Source: Adineta vaga
Taxonomy: Eukaryota; Rotifera
Assembly (NCBI GenBank): GCA_021613535.1
Contig: CP075495.1
Span: 11,222,001 to 11,286,000, forward strand
Reading direction: 5' to 3'
Length of the DNA stretch: 64,000 bases
Part shown: positions 1 to 11,058 of the stretch, in pieces
Position numbering within the stretch: the first letter of the stretch is position 1
Layout: each line of letters opens with the position of its first letter
Position numbers and translations under genes: made by a program
The notes under the pieces: generated by a model
Databases searched by the model: none
What the model saw: the letters and a program-made list of their open reading frames with translations, nothing else
Told to the model about the DNA's origin: nothing

Positions 1-371
1 TACTTGGTAAGCGCCTTAAACAATGTTCTACATCGCCATTAACTGGCTATTATCGAAGTGGTTCATGTGAATGGTCTGGCTCACATGATTATGGTGTACA
101 TACTGTATGTGCACAGATGACAAATCAATTTCTTGAATTTACTCGTTCACGTGGTAATGATCTTTCGACACCACACAATAGTAGTCAGTTTCCTGGTTTA
201 CGTCAAGGTGATCGTTGGTGTTTATGTGCTGCAAGATGGAAAGAAGCTTTTCTAGCTAAAGTCGCTCCACCTGTTCTTCTTCAATCAACTCATCGAATTA
301 CTTTACAACATGTCAAACTTGATGATCTTCAAACATATGCATATCGAAATAATACCCAACGCCGATTTTAA
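1..371 (+). CDS. DUF2237 family protein, 3' part (5' end outside window)
   Basis: The frame is open from the first bases of the window to a TAA at 369-371, giving about 122 residues. It reads through the hallmark stretches of DUF2237: a CSTSPLTGYYRSGSC-like start, HDYGVHTVCAQMT, FTRSRGNDLSTP, FPGLRQGDRWCLCAARWKEA and KVAPPVLLQSTH near the end. This covers nearly the whole domain, so only a short N-terminus is missing. The family is widespread in bacteria and patchy in eukaryotes; its biochemical function is unknown to me. The conserved Cys and His residues suggest metal binding or redox chemistry, which is inference only. No intron is visible in the part seen. Confidence 0.85.
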   Translation, partial: LGKRLKQCSTSPLTGYYRSGSCEWSGSHDYGVHTVCAQMTNQFLEFTRSRGNDLSTPHNSSQFPGLRQGDRWCLCAARWKEAFLAKVAPPVLLQSTHRITLQHVKLDDLQTYAYRNNTQRRF

Positions 372-810
372 TACAAAAACATCATGAACCAGATCATTTA
401 GATTTATAAAGTATTCGAAAAAATTTACTATTCTTTTCCATGACTTTATTTATTCTTGCTAAAATACTACATTTCTGTTTCAAATATATTATTCAACATT
501 ACAATCTCAACATTGATAAACTAATCTCTGTAAGCCTAGATAGAAATATTTAATAAGAATGAGATGAAGCTGAATATTCATGATAAGTGCGTCATATGCT
601 GATAAGAAATGTTTTTTTTGCAAGTAATAATATTTGAGTCAATATGATAATAACAAAACATTGTCGTTATTGTAGCCACGATGATTGTAATATTGACTCA
701 GGTTGCTACAGATACTATCACATCGATAGAAAAGCATCTCGATATAAAACGAGGTAACTTCAGCCTTTTACTATGCAATCCACTATTATTAGTTATTTCT
801 GTTCTACAAC
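372..810. other. intergenic, 439 nt
   Basis: AT-rich, no supported exon. It holds the 3' flank of the DUF2237 gene and the 5' flank of the secreted two-repeat gene. A TATA-like GATATAAAAC lies at about 739-748, some 65 nt before the ATG. Confidence 0.4.
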
Positions 811-1527
811 ATGAATACGTTCACTCTTATTTTACTTGCTACGGCAGCAGTTTTAAGTACTGGTCGACCATCTGATTTACCAAACTGGGTAGGTATATAT
901 ACTATCGATGATAGTTGCAATCAAGCTGAATGTTGTTGTGTATCAAAACAAGCGGTTATATCAAAAGTTCGTGATACTCAATTATTAATCACAGCAAGTG
1001 TTGCTGGCGCACCATGTCGAGAACAATTAAATGGTTCAACAACAATTTCTGTAACATTACCCATTCCTCAAGATAAAGGTGGCTATCAAATCACAACAAA
1101 TTTTCTCGGTACAAATAATCGATTTACTCTCAATTCTGATAGTCAATATATTGCTAATGTTAATTTACAAAGTCCAAAATGTAGTGGTGCAGCACAACGA
1201 GCAGTCAGTAATTGGATAGGAACATTTAATATCGATGACAGTTGTGATCAAAATGAATGCTGTTGTTTATCAGGTCAAACAAAAATTACGAAAATAAGTG
1301 ATACACAACTCTTAGTTGCAGCTAATATAGTTGGTAAAACATGTCCATCAGACTTAAATGGTTCAGTTGAAGTGCCACTTGCCATACCACAAGATCAAAA
1401 TGGTTTTCAAACTACAACAAATTTTCTCGGTACAAATAATCGATTTACATTAACTTATGACAATCAATATATTGCCAATGTTAATTTACAAAGTCCTAAA
1501 TGTAGTGGTATGGGACGACGCGCATAA
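811..1527 (+). CDS. secreted protein with two tandem ~110-aa Cys-rich repeats, function unknown
   Basis: Single-exon frame of 238 aa with a hydrophobic N-terminal signal peptide (residues 1-18, MNTFTLILLATAAVLSTG). The rest is two copies of one domain, about residues 25-128 and 134-236. Each begins with NW(V/I)G and a DDSC...ECCC cluster, has a second Cys in the middle, the shared stretch TTNFLGTNNRFTL, and ends with QYIANVNLQSPKCSG. The repeats are close at the protein level, so the duplication is probably recent or under concerted evolution. An even set of Cys per domain suggests disulphides in the extracellular space. I do not recognise the family; it may be lineage-restricted. Confidence 0.8.
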   Translation: MNTFTLILLATAAVLSTGRPSDLPNWVGIYTIDDSCNQAECCCVSKQAVISKVRDTQLLITASVAGAPCREQLNGSTTISVTLPIPQDKGGYQITTNFLGTNNRFTLNSDSQYIANVNLQSPKCSGAAQRAVSNWIGTFNIDDSCDQNECCCLSGQTKITKISDTQLLVAANIVGKTCPSDLNGSVEVPLAIPQDQNGFQTTTNFLGTNNRFTLTYDNQYIANVNLQSPKCSGMGRRA

Positions 1528-2136
1528 ATTTTCGAATTAATGTGAAAAATTTTACTTAAAGAACATAGTTTGCTTTAATCTAATAACTATGTACTAATTA
1601 TCAGTATATCACAAATAAATTGACATATATTATATCTTTTCAGTTCTAATTCACCAAAATATTCAACAAAACTACTGCCCTCTATAGTATTCTTTACTTC
1701 AAATCTCTAAAATTATACCTTCACTTTAAAAGATATTTCATATCTATGATAACATTAACCGTTGAGTTTAGTCAGAAGATGTACTTTGAAATCATTCTCA
1801 ATCTAATGAAATTCAATCGATCCATATCATCATCTCTGAAATGAATAAGAATTTCCTATTGATCAATGAGCCACATCTTTGACAAGTATAAGTATCGTAT
1901 CATATATTTTTTCATTTATTCATCTGATCAACCAATTGTTGTTTTTCGATTCTTGATATGACATGATAAATGACCATCCATGTTTATATTCATGAATATA
2001 AACCGGCGGACGACGAATGACCAACAACACGAGTAGTTCATATTTTTGTTTCTATAGTCAGCTATGTCTATTCATATAAATATAAACATATCATGCGTAG
2101 ATAGATTCAAATCAATAAAAATATCATATTTACAGA
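1528..2136. other. intergenic, 609 nt
   Basis: AT-rich, with no exon I can support. A short self-complementary stretch (TTTATATTCATGAATATAAA) sits near 1982-2001. The last bases, ATATTTACAG at about 2126-2135, form a good splice acceptor two bases upstream of the next ATG, so a 5'UTR intron or spliced-leader addition is possible. Confidence 0.4.
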
Positions 2137-3517
2137 ATGACTACATTTTCAGCAGCATGTAGTACCAGTAAACAAGTTATTATTTCTCTTCGTAATCAAT
2201 CTCATGAAGTATGTGTAGCAATTACTGACAGAACATATTGGGAACAGGTACAGGTTGAGAAATCTAATATTCATTAGAAGAAATAAACTTCTATTTGTAG
2301 TTATTACAAGATTCAAATATTTCAATTACAGTTCATGGAAAATATGTTCCTAAAGAATTAAATTCAGTTTGTAACGAAGATGATCAACCAAGACTTCATC
2401 TCATCATTAAATCACAATATGAACGAGATTTAAATCATCTCGACGGTATATTCGCATTACAAGTTAATATTTATTTAAATCATATTTATTTGTAGAAATA
2501 TATTCTCAACTTCATATGGATCTAATTAAATTCGAACATCATGATCTACCAATCTACGATGTAAAATATTTGTTTTCTTATCGTTAAATCAATATTTATC
2601 ATTTGACATGTTTTAGTATGATTCTCGTGAAATGATTGTTTTTGGTTCTTTATACAATTCTTTGCCTAATGAAACTTTTGAAATTGATCGTAATCTACTT
2701 GGCCAACGTGTATGTTCAATACATGGATATGACCATCAATTATTGATTCATTCTCTCTCTCTCTATTTTTAGAACTGTAATATTAAGCGACTAATACATA
2801 CATTAGGATGTGCAATCAATATTGAGAAATTATCTTCATATCGATATCGTTTTATAATCAAGTAAGTGAATTAATTCTATATGTATTGTCAATGAAAAAC
2901 TTTTCTTTTAGACATGAACAGCATAGTGTTAGAAATCTTGCTGTTATTCAAATTCAAGCACTTGTTCGACAAGCTCAAGATCAATATGTGATTGCTTTTG
3001 CAACGAGTATCGGTCGATCTCTGACTAAATCTTTGGAACCATTAGAAACTATGGAGACTTGTAAGTAGAAAAGTAATATTAAACAAATCTTTTCAAATCA
3101 TAATCGACTTTTTAGCATCATCAAATTTATATAATTTGCCATCATTTACACCATTTCAATCATTAAACAAACGAGTATGTCAATAGAAAAAACTGTTTTT
3201 TAAATTGGTTTTGTATTGAAATCTTGTTTTTGCATTGATAGAGACGAGAAGATGATCTGGAACAACCAATGACAAGTGGTAATAACATTAAGAAAATTAT
3301 TCGTTCAAATTTCGAAACTTTTGATCTTGTAGATTCGATAATAACAGTATCAGATGAAAGTGATGATGAATCAATCACAAACGAAACACGGTATGATGTT
3401 GGAGGTTTGGATTCAAATTCTATTTTAAATATCTCTCCAATATTGGATGCTTCTGATCATACCACATCTGATGTACATCCATTCGTAGATCGTTTTTGTG
3501 TGTTAAAGTTACAATAG
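2137..3517 (+). CDS. unknown protein, 8 exons, 328 aa
   Basis: Exons 2137-2247, 2301-2445, 2496-2560, 2617-2709, 2773-2861, 2912-3060, 3116-3174 and 3242-3517 join with GT-AG borders and sum to 987 nt, keeping one frame to the TAG at 3515-3517. The product starts MTTFSAACSTSKQVIISLRN. The central part (exons 5-6) has a helical, charged stretch with IQIQALVRQAQDQ. The C-terminal 90 residues are acidic and Ser/Asp-rich (VSDESDDES) and look disordered. There is no signal peptide or membrane segment. I do not recognise a domain. Intron lengths of about 50-67 nt are typical for this window. Confidence 0.65.
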
Positions 3518-4022
3518 TGATTGAGTTGAGCTTGGAACAACTTAAAAAGTGACAAATTCATATACATGTATATTTGATTATAACTTTAGAAAGAGTACAT
3601 TAAAATAGTAAATCGATTTTTCTGAGTAAATACGAGATATTTGGTAATGTCTATCAAGTTATCCAGAGGCGCTTGGTAGCCTCCTAGAAATTGGTATATT
3701 CATGCATTCAAAGAATATGATTATTGAACACTAAATCAATCATTACGTTAGATAAGAATTGGTATGAGAGAAAAGTTCGATTTTGTAACTAGAGTTTCAG
3801 ATTCATCAAAATGGTATAAAAATATCATATACTTTGAGAAGTAGATAGTAGAGTTTAATCTTTGTAGGTATTCTCATTTTGTCAGTAATATTTCTGTTGA
3901 AAAATTTATCTAAGAATGTTAACTAGTAATGAATTAATTCATCTATGGGAAAGAGTACTGGTATAATGATACATCTGGATACCTAATTACTGGGAAAATA
4001 ATAATGGTTCTCTTCTAACAAA
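3518..4022. other. intergenic, 505 nt
   Basis: No exon, RNA gene or repeat that I can support; AT-rich on both strands. Confidence 0.35.
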
Positions 4023-4516
4023 ATGGATTTCGTTTTGAACGAATGGTTTTGGTTACAGAAAAAAAAAACTTGTTTCATTGGTTTATTATGTATAGGAATC
4101 AACGTCGTGAGGATATGGAACGTCTTCTGGATCGTATCTGTCAACGAATGCAAGATCGCACACCTAAAGACGATGTGGCAAAAGCTCGTGAAGATTCGAG
4201 TCAAATAAAATCCTATTTTCGTAATGTAAATACATCAAAATTTGGTTCGAATGATATGGAATCCGTACTCGAATTAGTTGAACATGAGATTGATTTACGT
4301 ACACGTAAAATGACTGATCATAAATGTACATTAGTTTTTAATAAACAATTAAAAATGGGTGCTGGTGTCTGTGATCGATTAAAACGAACAGCTAAAGTAC
4401 GTGCATACAAACAGTTAATAACATTGACAAGAGATACACCAAGAGAATATTTAAAAGTAAAACCAACCAAAGATGGATTTTGGAAAGTTATTATTAATTC
4501 GAGACAAAATCAATAA
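4023..4516 (+). CDS. unknown basic protein, 2 exons, 147 aa
   Basis: Exon 1 is 4023-4045 (MDFVLNEW), exon 2 is 4096-4516. The 50-nt intron 4046-4095 has GT...TATAG borders and restores one frame of 444 nt. Exon 2 is a charged helical region (NQRREDMERLLDRICQRMQD) followed by a compact C-terminal module with KCTLVFNKQLKMGAG and VRAYKQLITLTRDTPREYL. The order beta-rich strand, basic helix is a little like a small nucleic-acid-binding fold, but that is a weak impression. No signal peptide or membrane segment is present. Without the intron the frame would start in a different, probably spurious, upstream ATG at 4043. Confidence 0.6.
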
Positions 4517-4709
4517 TGAAATATTTGTCATTATTATTATTGAATTCATGTTTTCTTTTGAATTCATCAATGTAAGAATAATTAAATATACATAAGCAAA
4601 TAAATGTATTACTCTCTGTAATGTGTTATGTTTTTCTTTGGAGTCATTTGATTCAATACTTGTTTCGAATATATACATTTGACAAACTTCATTTGAATTT
4701 TATTGATCA

Positions 4710-5029
4710 ATGATGATATATCGACGTATAGGTATGATGCTCTTGGCATTACTCATGGTAGCGAAAATTGAAAGTAGATGTAAGTAGAATTTCTTAATTA
4801 AAAATTGAGAACTATTTGAAAATCTTTTTTCTTAGCTACTTATGATCGTACATGTGGATCGAATGAAGAGTTTCAAAATTGTGGTATAGAATGTGAACGA
4901 ACATGTTGGAATTTTCGTGAACCTCAAATAACATGCAATCATATGTGTGCTATTGGTTGTTTTTGTATCAATGGATATGTACGACAAAATGATGCAAATA
5001 GTGCATGTATAAAAGAAACAGAATGTTAA
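4710..5029 (+). CDS. small secreted TIL-domain protein, likely serine protease inhibitor
   Basis: Two exons, 4710-4779 and 4836-5029, give 87 aa. Residues 1-23 are a signal peptide (MMLLALLMVA core). The mature part is a single trypsin-inhibitor-like (TIL) domain with ten cysteines in the family order: C-x8-C-x3-C-x3-C-x9-C-x3-C-x3-C-x1-C-x13-C-x5-C. TIL proteins of this size act as secreted canonical inhibitors of serine proteases, held by five disulphides. The reactive loop should lie between the fifth and sixth Cys region; the P1 residue cannot be fixed by eye. The phase-1 intron sits between the signal peptide and the domain, the usual place. Confidence 0.8.
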
Positions 5030-5331
5030 AGATTTTCTTTTGTCTTTTCAATGAATAATACATTGTTTTTGTGTAAGATGAACACTATTAAATTTTTAAT
5101 GAAGAAAAAAGAAAGGAAGAAAGAATATCTATTATGAAATTTTGATAACAACATATTTGTTCTTTTAAATAATATATTAAATAACCGACAAACTTTCAAA
5201 TGACATTAGATCAAATAATAAGATAGATAAGATTCATACCTTATGAAAAGTTTATCATTGTAATGAAACATATCTCAATAGAAAGAAATAAATCGATCAT
5301 TATTGTGATTTTTGTTTGATTGTGTATCGTT
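5030..5331. other. intergenic, 302 nt
   Basis: AT-rich spacer between the TIL gene and the M28 peptidase gene. Nothing else supported. Confidence 0.35.
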
Positions 5332-7056
5332 ATGAGTGACGGTGTAGTCCTTCAAACTCAATTGAATCCATTTACAAATGATAATTCAATTTATTCTCCA
5401 TCTGTATCAGCAATGTCATTGCCACTAGCCACTAAAACTAAGAATCGATATCTTCAACAATATGGACCATTTGGTTTACTTGTTGTACTTCTAATAATCA
5501 TTTTAATTATTGTTGCAGTTATCGTTTCACGAATCTCAACTCATTCAGCAATATCTATTGAATCATCAACAACAACAACAAATTCTGTCAATAAATCATT
5601 AGGAAAAAATGATTCATTAGTTGAATCTATAATACTAGAACATATGCTTGTTCATCTTCGTCAGCTAACAAGTCGTGCTATTGGAACAGTTGCATTCAAT
5701 CGAACCATGGATTATCTTACAACACAATTAAATAAAGAAAATAGTTTGACTGTTCAAAAATATTATTTTTCTGTTCCACGTTTTGAACTTGCTGGTAATC
5801 CAATTCTCATGGCTATACCAAATACATCGAATTCATCATTATTTACCTATCCAAAAGATTTTGTTTCTATGGATCTTTCAAAAGAAGCACGAAATTGGTC
5901 ATTAGTTAACGGTCGACCATTAACAGTAGTTCCTCGTTTAGGATGCTACATAGAAGATTGGAATACGACTAAAGAAGGTGATGTAGCTTTAGTCAGAAGA
6001 GGCTATTGTGCATTTGTTCAAAAAGTTCTTTTTGCAATGAGTAAACGTGCTAGTGCCGTACTTGTTTATAATGATGGATTAACAGTTGATCGTTTCGAAC
6101 CATTAAATGGCACTCGAGCACCAAGAAATAATACTATACCAGCATTATTTCTTTCCTATGATGCAGGCATGCGCCTTATTTTGAACAATGTAACTCATAT
6201 TTATATGAAATTAGAATACCGAGCAGTTTCACCTACTATTGTTACAAATATATGTGCCGACACAAAATTAGGTAATCCCAATCGAACTATCGTGGTTGGC
6301 AGCCATAGTGATAGTGTAGCAGCAGGTAAATTTTCATTCGAAAAAAAAAGAAATCATGAAATATTTCTTCGTTTGTTAGGTTCTGGATTAAATGATAATG
6401 GTAGTGGATTGGCAGCAACACTAGCAATAGCACTAAATTTAGCACGTTTACTTACTTATACAAATTATGGAGTGAATATGCATTCTCGCATTAAATTTTG
6501 TTGGTGGGGTGGAGAAGAAGCTGGTTTATTGGGTTCAAAAGATTTTGTTAATCGAGCAAAAGCGGATGGATCGCTTAGTTTATATTCTGTTAATCTCAAT
6601 TTTGATATGTTAGCTTCACCAAATTTTATTTTTGGTGTTTATGATGGTAAAACAGCTGATAATCAAACAACTCCACCCCGTGCCTTACCTGGTAGTAATC
6701 GAATTACACGTTTATTTACGGATTATTTTGATCGTAGTCATTTACCATGGGATCATACTGAATTTAGTGGTCGTAGTGATTATGGTCCATTTCTTGCTGA
6801 AGGTATCGCATGTGGTGGTCTTTTTTCAGGTGCTGATGATGTTAAAACTCAAGAACAACGCGATCGATATTTAAATTCATTAGGTTCAGCATTAAGTGGA
6901 ATGGCGAATGCCGATTTGGATCCGTGCTATCATAGCAAATGTGATACATTGGAAAATTTAAATACATTTGCGTATCTTCATATGGTGAAAGCGGCTGCTC
7001 ATGCTATTGATTATCTAGCAAAACTTCAAGATCTGAATCAATGGCTTTATCCATAG
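5332..7056 (+). CDS. membrane-anchored M28 metallopeptidase with PA domain
   Basis: Predicted type II membrane aminopeptidase of about 556 aa after removing one intron. A TM helix lies at about residues 45-66 (FGLLVVLLIIILIIVAVIV), followed by a lumenal or extracellular part with several N-glycosylation sites. The PA domain is at about 200-300 (DVALVRRGYCAFVQKV, ASAVLVYNDG). The M28 zinc site is complete: GSHSDS (His), LNDNGSG (bridging Asp), WWGGEEAGLLGS (Glu base and Glu ligand), NFDM (Asp) and a final CYHSKCD (His). The domain order resembles vacuolar aminopeptidase Y. I chose ATG 5332; an upstream in-frame TTG is not a plausible start. The open frame contains a probable 54-nt intron (separate entry). 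Confidence 0.85.
   Translation: MSDGVVLQTQLNPFTNDNSIYSPSVSAMSLPLATKTKNRYLQQYGPFGLLVVLLIIILIIVAVIVSRISTHSAISIESSTTTTNSVNKSLGKNDSLVESIILEHMLVHLRQLTSRAIGTVAFNRTMDYLTTQLNKENSLTVQKYYFSVPRFELAGNPILMAIPNTSNSSLFTYPKDFVSMDLSKEARNWSLVNGRPLTVVPRLGCYIEDWNTTKEGDVALVRRGYCAFVQKVLFAMSKRASAVLVYNDGLTVDRFEPLNGTRAPRNNTIPALFLSYDAGMRLILNNVTHIYMKLEYRAVSPTIVTNICADTKLGNPNRTIVVGSHSDSVAAGKFSFEKKRNHEIFLRLLGSGLNDNGSGLAATLAIALNLARLLTYTNYGVNMHSRIKFCWWGGEEAGLLGSKDFVNRAKADGSLSLYSVNLNFDMLASPNFIFGVYDGKTADNQTTPPRALPGSNRITRLFTDYFDRSHLPWDHTEFSGRSDYGPFLAEGIACGGLFSGADDVKTQEQRDRYLNSLGSALSGMANADLDPCYHSKCDTLENLNTFAYLHMVKAAAHAIDYLAKLQDLNQWLYP
6326..6379 (+). other. probable 54-nt stopless intron inside the M28 frame
   Basis: The segment begins GTAAATT and ends TTGTTAG, is a multiple of three and has no in-frame stop, so an ORF caller reads it as 18 extra residues (KFSFEKKRNHEIFLRLLG). 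Removing it gives VAAGSGLNDNGSG, which matches the M28 spacing between the His and Asp zinc ligands without a gap. Confidence 0.8.
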
Positions 7057-7846
7057 AAACAATTTTTTTCTTTACATTTTAATGTATTTTCTCACTATTA
7101 GTGCTTTACTAATGAAATTTTTTATTAGAAATAATAAAATAAAATTCTCTGTTAGATTTATGGAAGAATTTTTCTCAAGAATATATTACTCTCTTTGAAT
7201 TTAGATAACAGTTAATTATATCTTTCATGAATAGGAAAATCGGTTACATCAGTTAATAATAGTCTAGACTTGGTTTGTCTAATGAATCAGTAGATGACGC
7301 TCTGTAAAGTTTGTGCACACAGCAGATAATGACAATAGCTGAATGCATACTCAACGGAGAAAAAAAGTGTCAGCATTACCATCGTATTTTGAGTTTCCAT
7401 ATGTAAATATGCTTCTAATCTAATGCATAATACTGGCAAAACTTATCGAATTATGTTTGGTTTACTTTTATTGCATGGAAACCATTCATTTGAAAAAAAT
7501 ACTTAAATACTTTTGTATTTAACTTTCTCGGTGGAATATAACAAACGAAAGTGAGAAAAACGATTCTGTTTTACTTGAAGAACTTCATCAAAATAATGTA
7601 AGCACTTTCTGTAAAATGCGATATCATACATCACCTGAATGCATTTTTATATCTTATCTATATTTTTCTGCGTATGTCATCAGATATCATATTTATATAA
7701 GTATATAAATGTAAACCCAATCTTTATCATTCATTTTAATCGGAATATAGAAAAGTAAGTTTACAACAAACGATTATTTCTTAGTTTCATCATCATCATC
7801 ATCATTATTTCTTTTTTTCTTATTAATTTAGAAACAAACAAATACA
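7057..7846. other. intergenic, 790 nt, with a likely 5'UTR intron
   Basis: Mostly AT-rich spacer. A probable 5'UTR intron of the next gene runs from GTAAGTTTAC at about 7755 to TTAATTTAG at about 7831. It contains a (TCA)n/(ATC)n microsatellite at about 7786-7804. Confidence 0.4.
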
Positions 7847-8597
7847 ATGAAAGCATTTCTTGCTATTTTCGTTGCATGTTTAGCTCTTGTTCATGGTGCT
7901 ATTCCACATTCACGATGTACCATTCAATTACAAGCTGCTGGTCTTTCAGCAAACTATAATGAAAGTATTGCACATGCAATTCATTCGATGACTGTTCAAG
8001 GTTTACAACTCTTTAATCCACGAGCCAATGCACAAAATACAATTCCAACAGTTAATCATAATCTTCATGGTAAAGATGGTCAAAAAGTTCTTATGTATGC
8101 ACCAAATGATCCACTTCCATCCGATTATTTTGATTTTACAATGAATATGATTGATAAAGTACGTTTATTTTCATAAAAAACCAGAGATTTGAACTTTTGT
8201 TTTCTTCAATCTCGATTAGATTCTTGCTATGATCGGTAAATCCGATGATGGTCTTGGTGCACATTGGTCATCAACAGAACGAATTGTTCATAAATTTCAT
8301 ATGTGGGATTTATGGCTTCGTCTTCAAAAAGAAGTTCGTGAATTATCACCTAAACCAAGTGGATCAATTTGTAAATGCGTTTTGAATGTTGAAGCCAATG
8401 GTGTTCTTCAAGCTGTTCAATGGATTGCTGCACATTATGAATCAGGTACACCAATTACTTTACTCGATCGTCCTATTCCAAAATTAGTCGATTCTGAATC
8501 ATGGGCTTTCTGGAAGAATGATCTTCTTCATTATTATACACCAGAAGCTCTTCATGATGCAGCTGTCTATCTTCATTGTGCTACCAAAAATTTTTAA
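7847..8597 (+). CDS. secreted protein of unknown function, 2 exons, 229 aa
   Basis: Exons 7847-8158 and 8220-8597 join in phase 0 (61-nt intron) to 690 nt. The signal peptide is clear (MKAFLAIFVACLALVHG, cleavage after about residue 17). The mature part begins AIPHSRCTIQLQAAGLSANY and contains three or four Cys and many His and Trp residues (HFHMWDLWLRLQKEV, QWIAAHYESG, WAFWKNDLLHYYTPEAL). There is no membrane segment beyond the signal. The alternating amphipathic helices suggest a compact helical secreted protein. I do not recognise the family. A GTAAGT...TTTAG 5'UTR intron seems to precede the ATG. Confidence 0.75.
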
Positions 8598-9451
8598 AGA
8601 AATAATAAAACTACGAATACAATACATACGCAATTAATTTTCCTTTCTTCTTTATTTTCAAATAAATCAATAAACTACATATCCCAGTGAATAAACATAC
8701 TTGGTCATTTCAATTTCATATCACATCATCATTCTTTCTCTCAATATTTCGATGAAGTATCACTAGATACAGTTCAAATGTCAGAATGAAATTTTTAAAT
8801 TGGTGTTAATGACATCCATATATCACAATTTTATGTAATGCATATATATATACATTTATATATATATATATATATATGCAATGAATACCGTTCAAAGACA
8901 TGTTTATGACTACGTAATAGGAAGCAACTATTTTTTTATTTGAAAAAAGAAATCATGTGATATCTAATTATCGACAAAAATTGATTTTCATTTCACTTGT
9001 CGATATTTAGATATAAAACAAGGACATATCATGTAGTGATATTATATTTCTCACACAACAACTTGCCTATATATATATGAGCAATGATCGGACATGGGAA
9101 CAAAATGTAAAAGAAAAAGGAAAGGAGAGAGTTAGATAGACGGAGTATATATGTCCTGACCATTTACATATAAATGTTATAGTTATTATTGTTCCGGTCG
9201 AATGCTTCTACCCTTTTACATACGTTCACTCATATTCTTCATATTCTTCATCTTTTTCTCTTTCGTTCGTTTCTCGTTCTGTTGAATCAATCAAGCAACG
9301 CAGACTATATATTCACTCTAGTTAGCTAGACATAGATACAAATATTTCAACATAGGAACAATAACAAAAACATTTGTTTGTATTGTAGATTATTGATATG
9401 GAGGCCAAACAAGAGCATTAAACAAAGGTCGTGTTCTAGTCGAGATAAAAC
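8598..9451. other. intergenic, 854 nt, with an AT microsatellite
   Basis: No exon supported. An (AT)n tract, broken once by ACATTT, lies at about 8843-8877. A CATATTCTTCATATTCTTCAT direct repeat is at about 9229-9252. The last 200 nt are probably the 5'UTR and promoter of the phosphatase gene. Confidence 0.4.
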
Positions 9452-11058
9452 ATGAAGATGCCTGATATTCAATTTGAAATCATTGGTCTAGATGATATTG
9501 GTAAAGACTTACTTAAAACTTCAACTAAGAAAGTTGATAATCGTTCATCTTGTAAATTATCCGATGCGGATGTTGAAAATCTTAAACATTATCTTAATAG
9601 ATATAATCAACCATTGTCAAAATCTTCCACAACTAAGAAAACAATTCATGAAATATCATCACCTGATTTAACTAGAGTATCAACATGTTCAATTGCTTAT
9701 CGAACTCATGTACAAGATTATGTTGATATTACTGATGATTTTTATTCGGAAAAACTCTGCGCTGGATCAAAGAAACTGGCCGAAAAGACTCAACCATTAA
9801 TTGATATTTATCGTTATCATCATCATTATCGTCGTCATCACCAACATATCAGACAAACTCATGAGAAACCAACAACATCGATTGTCTCACGTGATAATCA
9901 AATTCTTTCGTTAGAATTTGCAACATGTGGTATGAAAAAAAATACACGATTACCTGTTCCACATGAAAATTTCTCGTTAAAAAATGGATGTTTTGGTGAT
10001 GATGCAGGTTTTACAATACGACATAAACGAAAGAATTTCTTCGGTAAATTTTTCATCAATAAAAATATTTGTAGACAAAGATTCATATTCACATTTGAAA
10101 ACTAGGAATTTCCGATGGTGCCGGTGGTAATTTAATGTATGGTTTCGATCCTCGTCTTTTTTCTGAATCATTAATGCGCAATTGTTCAACTTTAGCAAAT
10201 TCAGGAAAATATTCTACTAGTGAACCTAAACGTCTCCTATGCAATGCATTTGATCGTGTTCAAACAGAAAATTGCTTTGGTTTATATCTTTTCTTTCTTA
10301 TGAAGTATATAGTTTTTCTTTTCGATGAATATTTATTTAGGTAGTGCAACAGCATGTGTAGTTGGTGTTGATTGTGAAACAGGTCAACTTCATTCAGTCA
10401 ATATTGGCGATTCAGGTTATGTGATTGTTCGTAAAGGTCGAGTCATATATCGATCACGTTCACAGAAAATGAATGGTGATTGTCCAAGACAATTGGATGT
10501 TTATCCCTGGACAGCGTCATTAAAAAGAAAAGGCCTCAATTATACTCAAATATCGTAGGTTTTCTTTTACCTTGGACTCGTACGTTAGTGATATTATTAT
10601 CATTATATCGGAAGAAAAAACGCTTGTTAATTTGTCCTTTAAACCTTCATCATGTCACAACCAAAGATAGAAACAAGGCTTTAGCAATATTCATCTCCTT
10701 GAAATTTGACTTGATCGTAGTTATAAGTTATAATATTGATTTTTCTTCTTCTTCTTCGTATTTAGGAGTCTCGATGCAATTTGTCAAAATTTCCAATTAG
10801 AATTAGATGATATTATTATACTTTCTACTGATGGTTTATTCGATAATGTACCTGATCGTTTAATTGAAAGAATTCTTTCGAAAGTACATTGATATATTGA
10901 TCTATTTATGAATAATTAGTATTATTTCTTTTGTTTAGAATCCTTGTTTAAAACATGCAGCTAATTGTTTAGTTAATCATGCTGTTCGTTACTATATTAA
11001 ACCAGATGATATTCTTGTAATTATGGCACGTGTAATGAAAGATGAGAACAAACAATAA
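9452..11058 (+). CDS. PPTC7/PTC7-like PP2C protein phosphatase
   Basis: Five exons (9452-10043, 10106-10279, 10341-10554, 10766-10883, 10939-11058) give 1218 nt, 405 aa. Residues 1 to about 175 are a low-complexity, His-rich extension (YRYHHHYRRHHQHI) not seen in PPTC7. The rest follows the metal-dependent phosphatase core of PTC7: GCFGDDAGF, GISDGAGGNLMYGFDP, SATACVVGVD, NIGDSGYVIVRKG, IIILSTDGLFDNVPD and IKPDDILVIMA, so all the metal-binding Asp residues are present. PPTC7 acts at mitochondria on phosphoproteins of coenzyme Q synthesis and mitophagy. Compared with PPTC7, the loop rich in FAQFACDNG before KPDD is missing. The intron 10555-10765 is long (211 nt) for this region. Confidence 0.85.

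Noticed and set aside
5320-5331. Upstream in-frame start of the M28 peptidase
   Set aside because: It begins with TTG; the first ATG in frame is at 5332.
8843-8877. AT-rich tract as a possible origin or promoter element
   Set aside because: Simple (AT)n microsatellite; no other signal.
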